Assembly: GCF_038022665.1 (NCBI RefSeq)
Contig: NZ_CP150629.1
Coordinates: forward strand, 1,904,480-1,968,479
DNA length: 64,000 nt
DNA from: Methanolobus sp. WCC4
Lineage (GTDB): Archaea; Halobacteriota; Methanosarcinia; Methanosarcinales; Methanosarcinaceae
Direction of reading: 5' to 3'
Shown here: one piece after another, positions 17,683 to 25,437 of the stretch
Layout: each line of letters begins with the position of its first letter
How positions within the stretch are numbered: the first letter of the stretch is position 1
Notes under the pieces: model-generated
Seen by the model: only the letters and a program-made list of their open reading frames with translations
Told to the model about the DNA's origin: nothing
Databases searched by the model: none
Made by a program: the position numbers and the translations under genes

Positions 17683-18318
17683 TTATTCGGTAAAGACAAC
17701 GTTGACCTCTTCAACATCCCAGAGGGACTCGAGTTTCTCAAGGATTTCTTCTTTGATGTTAGTTGCAAACTGATGGTTGGAAGGGAGGTCTACAAGTACT
17801 CTTATAACACCGTCATTGATCTCCATCTTTGTCACAAGTTCGGTCCTGATGACATCAAGGCCTGCCATTGGATTCATGACATGCTTGAGCCTGCTTCTGA
17901 TCACATCGACGGTGGTTGGTTCCTGTTCGGTCACAAGACCGTGCTTTTCTTCATAGTCACGGATGGCAGCCCTGAGACCTTCAACTGCAAGCACGGAGCA
18001 GTGTGCTTTTACAGGAGGGAGTCCTCCAAGTTCTTCAGCGGCTTCCTGCCATGTGATCTTCTTTGCTTCCTCGATGGTCTTGCCTTTTGCAAGTTCTGTG
18101 ATTATGGAAGCGGTCGCGATATTAGAGGCACATCCGTATGACTCGAATTTTATATCCTCAATGATCTGTGTGTCCTGGTCGACTTGCAGGTAGACAGCCA
18201 CCATATCACCACATGCAGGACTGCCTTCAAGTCCCTTTCCGTCAGGATTCTCCATCTTTCCTACGTTGCGGGGGTTCTTAAAGTGTTCAAGTACTTCTTT
18301 AGTATACGGGAATTTCAT
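17683..18318 (-). CDS. IscU scaffold fused to a DUF59 (MIP18-like) domain
   Basis: Residues 1-125 are an IscU/NifU N-terminal scaffold with its three cysteines (Cys36 in PACGDM, Cys63 in YGCASNIA, Cys107 in AHCSVL) and the conserved Asp38. Residues 135-210 match the DUF59/MIP18 fold (RSRLKHVMNPMAGLDVIRTE ... LVDLPSNHQFATNIKEEI), but the usual conserved Cys of that domain is absent. The protein would assemble Fe-S clusters on the IscU part and perhaps pass them on through the second domain. The gene overlaps the desulfurase gene by four bases (ATGA), so the two are translationally coupled. The scaffold call is firm and the fusion partner call is good. Confidence 0.87.
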   Translation of the reverse strand: MKFPYTKEVLEHFKNPRNVGKMENPDGKGLEGSPACGDMVAVYLQVDQDTQIIEDIKFESYGCASNIATASIITELAKGKTIEEAKKITWQEAAEELGGLPPVKAHCSVLAVEGLRAAIRDYEEKHGLVTEQEPTTVDVIRSRLKHVMNPMAGLDVIRTELVTKMEINDGVIRVLVDLPSNHQFATNIKEEILEKLESLWDVEEVNVVFTE

Positions 18319-19493
18319 TCTTTCACCTCACTGCTATACAGAGGACTGATAGCCCTTAGCTGACTTACTATCTCTTTTATCGCATCTACGACGGCATCCA
18401 CATCTTCCATGCTGTTGTAGCGTCCGAATGTGAACCTTATGGAACCGTGTGCCCTTTCGTGGTCTCCACCGATACCGAGTATCACGTGGCTCGCTTCAAG
18501 TGAACGACTGAAGCAGGCAGAACCGGTGCTCACTGCAAAACCTCTCATATCAAGGTGCAGTGTCATGGACTCGCCTTCTACATAGTGGAATGTGATGTTC
18601 GCGTTCTGCGGTGTTCTCTGTGCCTTGCTTCCGTTCAGGGTCACATGTGGTATCTCTTCAAAGACCCTCTTGATGGTGTAATCCCTGAGTGATGCAAGGA
18701 ACTCATTCTCTTTCTCAGTTACAAGTTCGACTGCCTTTGCAAATCCTACAGCACCCGGGATGTTCTCAAGTCCGGCACGACGGTCGGTTTCCTGATATCC
18801 ACCATCCATCCACTTGATGAGAGGAGTGCCCTTGCGGACATACAATGCACCTACGCCTCTTGGTCCGTGGATGGTGTGTGCTGACATGCTTATCAGGTCC
18901 ACAGGTATCTTTGTGACATCTATGGGCACTCTCATGTAGCTGTGTGTTGCATCGGTATGGAACAGCACATCCTTTTCTTTGCATATCTTTGCAATTGCAT
19001 CCATATCCTGAAGGGTACCTATCTCCTGGTTCGCATGCTGGATGGAGACCAGGACGGTATCATCACGTATCTTGCCCTTAAGTTCCTCAAGATCCAGGAT
19101 ACCTTCTGCGTCAACACTGATGTAGTCCACACTGTAGCCCTGTTTCTCAAGGTTCTTTGCAGTGTTCAGGACCGCAAAATCCTCAAGTTTCGACACGATG
19201 ATGTGTTCTCCCTTCTTTTTCTGAAGGGCGGAGAGCACACCTTTTATTGCCATATTGCTGGACTCGGTCTCACCTGATGTGAAGACGATCTCCTCGGAAG
19301 AGGCGCCAAGTGAAGCTGCGATGGTACCTCTGGCTGCTTCCAGTCCCTCCTTTGCGTCAATTCCCATGGAGTAACCGAACTCTGATGTGGCTACCGCATA
19401 GGTATCAAAGTAATAAGGATTCATTGCGTCCAGTACTTTTTCATCTAATCGGGTACTGGCAGAATTATCAAGATATGTTATCTTATCGAACAT
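18315..19493 (-). CDS. Atypical NifS/IscS cysteine desulfurase without the PLP lysine
   Basis: I chose the ATG at 19493, six bases after GAGGAG, giving 392 residues; the upstream ATG at 19532 lacks such a site. The aminotransferase class V fold is clear (YLDNSASTRLDE, TSGETESSN, HTDATHS), with the persulfide Cys327 in STGSACFSRS. The lysine that forms the Schiff base with PLP, normally in SxHKxxGP, is Thr207 in SAHTIHGP. The stacking His (EHxAVL) is Asp105 and the DAVQ glutamine is His; Asp181 remains. An IscS of Archaeoglobus fulgidus without this lysine has been studied, so this is probably the same subtype. It lies in the tusA-dsrE-iscS-iscU operon and should supply sulfur or act as a scaffold partner. 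Confidence 0.88.
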   Translation of the reverse strand: MFDKITYLDNSASTRLDEKVLDAMNPYYFDTYAVATSEFGYSMGIDAKEGLEAARGTIAASLGASSEEIVFTSGETESSNMAIKGVLSALQKKKGEHIIVSKLEDFAVLNTAKNLEKQGYSVDYISVDAEGILDLEELKGKIRDDTVLVSIQHANQEIGTLQDMDAIAKICKEKDVLFHTDATHSYMRVPIDVTKIPVDLISMSAHTIHGPRGVGALYVRKGTPLIKWMDGGYQETDRRAGLENIPGAVGFAKAVELVTEKENEFLASLRDYTIKRVFEEIPHVTLNGSKAQRTPQNANITFHYVEGESMTLHLDMRGFAVSTGSACFSRSLEASHVILGIGGDHERAHGSIRFTFGRYNSMEDVDAVVDAIKEIVSQLRAISPLYSSEVKE

Positions 19494-19536
19494 CTGTTTC
19501 TCCTCGGGTCTTTCCCGGTCTGTTAAATGCAATAAT

Positions 19537-19974
19537 TCATATGAAAAGTGTTATCTTTGCATCCTTAGCTTCCATTATGTAAGTGCCCACTGCACCATAC
19601 TCATCTATCCACTCCCGGTTGAGTTCCTCGGGTTTGATGCCCATTATCTCCATGGTCATCTCACAGGCAATGATCTTACCGCCAAGTTCCTTATAGTCTT
19701 CCATGAGCTTGTCAAGGGAGACAACGTTGGCTTTCTTCATCCTGCTTTGAACCATCTTTTTCCCAAGTCCCAGTAAGTTCATCCTTGAAAGTGGCCCTTT
19801 GTCAAGTCCGTTCTTTTTCAGGCTCTGCAACCCCCAGAATGTAAAGAAAAGGGATGCTTCCATTCCCATTGAAAGTGCACCGTTCGCAACTATCATGGCG
19901 CTGTATATCTTGTCGAGGTCACCACTGTGAACCACTATTACAGCCTTGTCTGCCGCCATGTCTGTCATATCCAT
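19537..19974 (-). CDS. DsrE/DsrF-like sulfur-carrier family protein
   Basis: The 145-residue protein has the DsrE fold: AVIVVHSGDLDKIYSAMIVA at the N-terminus, the membrane-like stretch MEASLFFTFWGLQSL, and the candidate sulfur-carrying cysteine in GKIIACEMTMEIMG. A second ATG at 19968 sits at a better distance from GTGGGGA and may be the true start. It lies between tusA and the desulfurase, with gaps of about 40 bases, so it should be part of a sulfur relay. Members are commonly paired with TusA. Confidence 0.85.
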   Translation of the reverse strand: MDMTDMAADKAVIVVHSGDLDKIYSAMIVANGALSMGMEASLFFTFWGLQSLKKNGLDKGPLSRMNLLGLGKKMVQSRMKKANVVSLDKLMEDYKELGGKIIACEMTMEIMGIKPEELNREWIDEYGAVGTYIMEAKDAKITLFI

Positions 19975-20012
19975 TCCCCACTTATATTCCTATAACAGTA
20001 TCTGATCCTGCA

Positions 20013-20237
20013 TCATCTCTTGATGCGTATCTTCCACTCTTTATCATCATTCTCTTCGACTTCCATGACCTCAAGACCCATTGCATTACAGGCCATTGGT
20101 ATCTCTTTTTTGGAAGCAGGATGCGTTCCCAATATGACTATCTCATCTCCCGGAGCAGCTTTTTTGAGGGCTTTGCGGCATTCTACAAGAGGAACCGGGC
20201 AGGTCTCTCCTCTTACATCGATATTAGTTTCTGTCAT
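20013..20237 (-). CDS. TusA/SirA-like sulfur-carrier protein
   Basis: The 74-residue protein carries the CPxP motif (ETCPVPLV, Cys13) of TusA near its N-terminus and the conserved DEIVILGTHPASKKEIP segment. GGGGT precedes the ATG. TusA accepts persulfide from a cysteine desulfurase and hands it to DsrE-type proteins; here all three genes follow one another, with tusA first. The end targets in this organism (tRNA thiolation, cofactor sulfur, Fe-S clusters) cannot be read from the sequence. Confidence 0.9.
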   Translation of the reverse strand: MTETNIDVRGETCPVPLVECRKALKKAAPGDEIVILGTHPASKKEIPMACNAMGLEVMEVEENDDKEWKIRIKR

Positions 20238-20371
20238 ATATTTACCCCATATAGTATCAGTGTCAGAGTAATTTAAATGTTCCTGATGATGCCCACTCTA
20301 TGAGCTTATTCATATTTAACAATTGTGAACTGGGTAATTTCATCTAAGAGAGTTTGTGAGGCTCTGTACGC

Positions 20372-21190
20372 TTATTTATCAAGGGTGATAATCCTGTAGT
20401 TTTCATCCCGTCCTTCTTCATCCTGACCAAAAACGAAAACAGAGGCCTCATTACCTTTCACGGTGGCAAATGTGCCTGTATTTTTGATACCTGTGTATCC
20501 GGGGCTTGAGAATATTGACAGGAGTCTTTTGTCGAACAACCATGCATAGCCGCGGAAGTATGCTGTATGGGCACGTATCATCAATGAAAGTCCGTTCAGT
20601 CTCATAAAATCATGAAATACATCAGGTCCGAAACATTCCGGTCTTATGCCCCTTGTGGATGCGGTCATACCTGGAAGGTTCGATGGGTCGTTCCAGAGAT
20701 AAGGGAAAGAGTTCTCTTTGGTCATTTCCTTAATATCGACAACTCCCGGAATGCCCCCATGTACACAAAATATAGTATTGTTCAGGAGTGCTGCGACCGG
20801 CATTTCCTGAAAGATGCTGTTGGCAAAAAGAAAGAGGTCGTGGTCCTGTATCTCATCGTAAAGACCATAGATGCTGTTCATTTCCTGTGTCTCATGATTC
20901 CCTTTCAGGAGTATGATGTTCCGTTCATTCTTTAGTTTCAGTTCAAGCAACCGGCAGAGCACAGCAACAGAATCCTGTCCCCTGTCAACGTAATCTCCAA
21001 GGAAGATCACATCCTCACATCCCATTTCCTGATACATCCTGAGAATGAACTCCAGTGCCTTGATATTGCCATGGATATCGCCAATTATCATAGCGTTAGC
21101 TGAACTTATACGAATGAGTGGAGCCTCATTTTTGAAAATAACCGAGGTTCCTTCAAGAAGTGTACGTAAGTCATTGTGACACAAAGCCAT
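20372..21190 (-). CDS. PPP-family serine/threonine protein phosphatase
   Basis: The 272-residue protein has all three metal motifs of the phosphoprotein phosphatase family: GDIHG, GDYVDRG and GNHE, followed by CVHGGIPG, LWNDPS and IRAHTAYFRGYAWLF. This is the eukaryote-like PP1/PP2A type found in several archaea, not the shorter bacterial calcineurin-like type. It would remove phosphate from Ser/Thr of cytoplasmic proteins using two metal ions. AAGGTCGT precedes the start codon. The target is unknown; the next gene is also a phosphatase-fold enzyme but is exported. Confidence 0.9.
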   Translation of the reverse strand: MALCHNDLRTLLEGTSVIFKNEAPLIRISSANAMIIGDIHGNIKALEFILRMYQEMGCEDVIFLGDYVDRGQDSVAVLCRLLELKLKNERNIILLKGNHETQEMNSIYGLYDEIQDHDLFLFANSIFQEMPVAALLNNTIFCVHGGIPGVVDIKEMTKENSFPYLWNDPSNLPGMTASTRGIRPECFGPDVFHDFMRLNGLSLMIRAHTAYFRGYAWLFDKRLLSIFSSPGYTGIKNTGTFATVKGNEASVFVFGQDEEGRDENYRIITLDK

Positions 21191-21244
21191 ACGACCTTTA
21201 ATTATGTCAATTGATCTTCTTCTACTTACTATAATATCTCTCGT

Positions 21245-22744
21245 TCATTCCTTCAATATCTTGCGGATCAGAGCAAGTCCTGTCAGGTTCACACAGACTA
21301 TCAGTACCCCACCTGCAATGTAACGTTTGTTCCAAAATGATCCGTCACCTGTGGACTGGCTTCCTTCTGCCTGTGTAAGGGAAAGTATGTCAAGAAATGT
21401 GCTCGAACCCGTATCTATGGTGTATTCTATTATATTATCAGGTTCTGATGTTGACGTATACCTGAGTATGTACTCGATACCTGATTCAAGTCCCATGAAA
21501 GAAATGGTTCCCTCATTTGTATTCTGGTAGATGGTCTCTTCATTTCTCAGAATGATGATGTCCCCCTCTTCCGGCAAACTGACCCTGAGGTTCACATAGT
21601 CCTTTACATGTATCGCTGTGCCATCGGCAACTCTCAGTTCTCCGTGAAGGTTCAGCACTTCCAGGATGGTGGGTGCGATATCCTCCTGTCCGAATTTACC
21701 CTGGATCACACCGGTATCAACATCCTCTGCTGATATGATAAAAGGTACTTTCTGGGATTCGGTCATCACAGAATATTTGTCTGACTGATGCCCTCCTCTG
21801 GAATCTGCTGTCGGGAATGCCATTCCATGGTCACCTGTAAGGATGAAAGCCATATCATTTTCTAAGCAGGTAGTGTAGAGTTCAAAGGTAGCTTCATCCA
21901 GTCCTTCAATAGTTGCAATATATCCACTGTCCTTTTTGTAATGACCGGCACTGTCTACTGCTCCTGCATTGATGGTGAGGATATAGTTCTGTTCAGGATA
22001 TTCTTTCGCCATGAACCCAACAAGGGCTGTACCTGTATCGATCGCCCAGATGTCATAAGCGTCATATCTTTCCTGAGAGCCTTCCGGATACTGGTCCAGT
22101 ATTCCCTGTAATATGGATGAATGTTCCTGCATCATGTCTGCCACTGCAAAGGATATGCTCTTATCTGATGTTGATAACATGTTTGTGTCTGTGACCATCT
22201 TAGGTTCGTTGATGGAGTTATCCACATCATGTATCACTACATTCTGCTTGCTGCACATTCCGGATGAGTCTCCTTTCTGCATAATGGCAAATGCCATATA
22301 GTCATTGTCATGAGCTACATCGTATATCGTTGTCCTGTAAGCTCCCACAAGTTCTCCATCTGCTTTTGAATAACCGGTAGCAAGAACTGAATGTCCACCC
22401 TCCGTGAATGTCTGGGGTGCAGTTACATCAAGTACTCTGCAACTCTGGTCGAAGATACTCAATATCTTTTCCGGTCGGGCTTTCTCAAGTTCGCTTCCAT
22501 CGATAGCATAAGGTGTGTATTCAGGATAGATATAAGAAGAACTGAGTCCGTCAACTATGAGAATTACCGCTCCATGTGGTGTATTTACCGGACCTATTTC
22601 TACAATACTGTTTGCAGTGCAGGTCGGGGATAGGAATAAAAGCAAAAAGCATAGCGTGAGTAGCTTAAAAACAGCATGCTCATGCAAGTTGCACCTTCCA
22701 TCACCCGGGCATTTATGCTTCATTCCGTTTTTACTGGCTGTCAT
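21245..22744 (-). CDS. Membrane-anchored alkaline phosphatase superfamily protein
   Basis: The 499-residue protein has an N-terminal signal segment (KLLTLCFLLLFLSP), a large extracellular domain and a C-terminal anchor (YIAGGVLIVCVNLTGLALIR) followed by a basic tail. The catalytic domain has the metal and nucleophile elements of the alkaline phosphatase/sulfatase/iPGM fold: AVILIVDGLSSSY, the probable nucleophile in APQTFTEGGHSVLATGYS, AGAVDSAGH, and TGDHGMAF. After it comes a small beta domain of about 80 residues. A TTTATAAAAAG promoter lies near 22800. It should hydrolyse phosphate or phosphonate esters outside the cell; the exact substrate is open. Confidence 0.82.
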   Translation of the reverse strand: MTASKNGMKHKCPGDGRCNLHEHAVFKLLTLCFLLLFLSPTCTANSIVEIGPVNTPHGAVILIVDGLSSSYIYPEYTPYAIDGSELEKARPEKILSIFDQSCRVLDVTAPQTFTEGGHSVLATGYSKADGELVGAYRTTIYDVAHDNDYMAFAIMQKGDSSGMCSKQNVVIHDVDNSINEPKMVTDTNMLSTSDKSISFAVADMMQEHSSILQGILDQYPEGSQERYDAYDIWAIDTGTALVGFMAKEYPEQNYILTINAGAVDSAGHYKKDSGYIATIEGLDEATFELYTTCLENDMAFILTGDHGMAFPTADSRGGHQSDKYSVMTESQKVPFIISAEDVDTGVIQGKFGQEDIAPTILEVLNLHGELRVADGTAIHVKDYVNLRVSLPEEGDIIILRNEETIYQNTNEGTISFMGLESGIEYILRYTSTSEPDNIIEYTIDTGSSTFLDILSLTQAEGSQSTGDGSFWNKRYIAGGVLIVCVNLTGLALIRKILKE

Positions 22745-23436
22745 AACTTCATGAAAGAGGCGACAGGCATAATAAAGTTTCTATTTGGATTCACTTTTTA
22801 TAAAATGAAGGCAATGCTTCTTATTTATTTCATCCATCTTCTGTTTTTGGGCATTTTTACGTGTGTTAAGACAAAGGGTAGGTTTATGTAATTATATTTA
22901 GTTACGTTAAGGTGGAATTAATATACACTAAACTATCTGATTCAGTGTAATAAATTTTAGTTACAGTTTTAACTTATAAGTAAATATGTGTTTAAAAATT
23001 AATTTATTATTAAAGTTATGAATTGTATTATGCTATTTTTATTTAAATATTTAGTGTTTGAATAGTATAGAGGTTGCAAATACAAAGTAGCGCAATTAGT
23101 CTATCTTGATTATTTCCGAATGTGTGATGAAATATGCAAAACATATAGATTTACTTTAAAAAGTATGACAGTTAAATTGAAGAAATCTTGTATGATTTCT
23201 GATATCAAAATATGAAATAACAAAATCTCATTTTTGATATCATTTACTACGTGTGATGGAGCTGTGCAAAAAAGAGTATTTTTCAGAAAACACTTGTTCA
23301 ATGGTAATAGAAATATAGAGTTTTTGTTACGTCCCAACAAAATCCATAGCAGTAATACTATGAACAAAAAGTGGTAAACAAGCAAATTTAATTGTAAAAT
23401 AGACATCTATTAATATTTGTAAAACCCCTTTCTTTT
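22745..23436. other. A+T-rich intergenic region
   Basis: Nearly 700 bases without a supportable gene. It carries the divergent promoters of the phosphatase-fold gene and the HEPN-motif gene. An 18-base sequence at 23083-23100 matches 3692-3709 with one mismatch. Nothing else stands out. Confidence 0.5.
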
Positions 23437-24141
23437 ATGGACGATGTACTGAATGTAGATATACTTAAAGAATTTAATAAATTTGGACGGGTCTGGGGAA
23501 CTCGTCCTGGTGAATTCGAGTCACCCTTTATGGTAACACCTAAAGAATTCATACAATATGCGGAAGCTAACTTAAATGAGAATACACCTCATGGCTTACT
23601 TGACTGTCTTTCAAACACCAAAAGAGCTATTGAGTGCCAAATGGATTCCCTCTTAATGTTTTTGGGGCTTTATGACATAGCTAAAAAGAAAAATCTAGGT
23701 TTCCCTTCAAAAGCTGAGATGCTAAATAAAGCAGGAATTATCTCACCTCGCATATTAATAAAGATTAATAAAACTAGAAATTTAATGGAGCATTCTTATG
23801 AGATACCAGAAAAAGAAAAAGTCGAAGATTCACTTGATGCTGCTTATCTTTTTGTGCTCAGCACAGAAAAATATCTAAGCATTTCTACTTATGCTTTTGA
23901 TATTGAAAATGATTTACAGGAAGATGAGATTGAAAATGAAAAACCATTATATGATGGATCTTATTCTATCAAATTGGATCCGGAATTAAGAACATTATTC
24001 ATAAAATCTAATATTTTTTTATTTTCTGAAACGTATGAGGGGCGTCAAGAAATTGAAAAAGAAATTGTTTTTGATTCAGATGAATACTACGATTATCTAA
24101 AAATTTATGTGCAACTTTATGACTTGGTTGGAATTCGTTAA
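23437..24141 (+). CDS. HEPN-motif protein of unknown function
   Basis: The 234-residue protein has a helical N-terminal half containing RNLMEH (Arg114 to His119), the RNxxxH motif of HEPN RNases, with the typical preceding helix LLDCLSNTKRAIECQMDSLL. The C-terminal 80 residues (YDGSYSIKLDPELRTLFIKS) look like a separate mixed domain that I cannot name. The start codon follows A+T-rich DNA with no ribosome binding site, as in leaderless archaeal mRNAs. HEPN proteins usually act in toxin-antitoxin or defence systems, but no MNT antitoxin partner is adjacent. The low G+C content fits acquired DNA. Confidence 0.65.
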   Translation: MDDVLNVDILKEFNKFGRVWGTRPGEFESPFMVTPKEFIQYAEANLNENTPHGLLDCLSNTKRAIECQMDSLLMFLGLYDIAKKKNLGFPSKAEMLNKAGIISPRILIKINKTRNLMEHSYEIPEKEKVEDSLDAAYLFVLSTEKYLSISTYAFDIENDLQEDEIENEKPLYDGSYSIKLDPELRTLFIKSNIFLFSETYEGRQEIEKEIVFDSDEYYDYLKIYVQLYDLVGIR

Positions 24142-24291
24142 ATCTATTATTTTCACTCCGCTAGCCAAACCTTAACTTGTAAAAAGTAGTAACTTGTGGG
24201 CTGTGGCGGGTTTTAAATCCATTTGTGAAAAGCGATTCGCAGGGGACACTTGAGTGAATCACATCCCTAATAAACAACTTCCTTGAAGATT

Positions 24292-25437
24292 TCACTCCCC
24301 ACTTTCCAGTCCATCCTTCAGAAAAAGGGACAGCACCATAAAAGCAGCACTCAAGATGAACACTGCCTGGTAGCCCATATCGATGAACAGGCCTGCAATT
24401 ATCGGCATGAATGCGAGTCCTGCGTAGGTATATGTATTGAAGATGCCCATTGCAAGCCCTCTGTCAAAAGGCATGTGGGATACAGCAACAGGCAGGCCGA
24501 TCATCCCTATTCCTGAACCGATCCCGAGCAGTGCGAATCCGGTGAATGGGAACCTTATAGAGATAAGCACTCCGGCCGCTGCTAATATCATTCCTGAGGT
24601 GACCATGTGTTTGAAATGCAGTTTCATCCTGCCGACCACGAGGTTCGTTATCATGGAGCTGATGTACAGTATTGCTATTGCAATGCCGAGTTCAGGTTTG
24701 CTGAGTATGTCCTTGCTGTATTCGGGATAGAACGCGAGCAGTACTCCGGTGATACCAAAAAGCAGGAATGCGGTTATCCAGATCCGCAGGAAGCGGATAT
24801 TGAACAGCTTGCCTAATACTCTCTTGATTTCTGATCCAGGGGACATCCTTTTTGTGGGGGGTGTTGTTCTCTCTGTAGTCTTTGTACTCTCTTTCTCCTT
24901 ATTGAGAAATAGGGTGACAATCCCTATGACCAGAACTATAATAGATAGTATAGTGAAGAGTGTGATCGCTCCCCTGACTGATCTGGAAGCAAGGAATCCG
25001 GATGCAAGAACTCCAACAGCGAGTCCTGCATTAAGGAGGAAGTTGAACTCACCGATGTATCTGTTCTTTTCATGGAAGCCTGCCAGCAGTGCATACGCTG
25101 GTGGGAAGAATGCGCCGCATGCGATTCCTTCCAGGAGTCTGGCAGTGACGAGTAGATAAATGTTCTCACTAAGTATCAACATCATCCCTGCAAAGGATGT
25201 TAATGTAATGGAAAGGGTGATGATCTTTATATTGTTATATCGGTCTGTCATGAAACCAAATGGGATCATGGTGAGTAAGGCACCTATGAAGTAGCCGGAA
25301 AAGAGTAATGTGTATGAGATGGTCCCTGATGATACAAGACTACCTGCAGCTATCTCAGGCAGAACCGGGATTACGGAATTTGACAATCCCATGATCAGAA
25401 AAACAGTAGAATATATTAGAATTCTTTTTTTGTCCAT
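24292..25437 (-). CDS. Major facilitator superfamily transporter
   Basis: The 381-residue protein is almost entirely hydrophobic, with about 12 membrane helices and the MFS loop motif GFMTDRYNNIKI between helices 2 and 3. A charged loop rich in Thr, Lys and Pro (residues about 185-205) separates the two six-helix halves. GGTGA precedes the ATG. It resembles drug/metabolite efflux members, but the substrate cannot be predicted. Confidence 0.87.
   Translation of the reverse strand: MDKKRILIYSTVFLIMGLSNSVIPVLPEIAAGSLVSSGTISYTLLFSGYFIGALLTMIPFGFMTDRYNNIKIITLSITLTSFAGMMLILSENIYLLVTARLLEGIACGAFFPPAYALLAGFHEKNRYIGEFNFLLNAGLAVGVLASGFLASRSVRGAITLFTILSIIVLVIGIVTLFLNKEKESTKTTERTTPPTKRMSPGSEIKRVLGKLFNIRFLRIWITAFLLFGITGVLLAFYPEYSKDILSKPELGIAIAILYISSMITNLVVGRMKLHFKHMVTSGMILAAAGVLISIRFPFTGFALLGIGSGIGMIGLPVAVSHMPFDRGLAMGIFNTYTYAGLAFMPIIAGLFIDMGYQAVFILSAAFMVLSLFLKDGLESGE

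Noticed and set aside
23110-23406. Leftward 98-residue open frame upstream of the HEPN-motif gene
   Set aside because: It is low-complexity A+T-rich translation with no ribosome binding site and would overlap the HEPN gene promoter.
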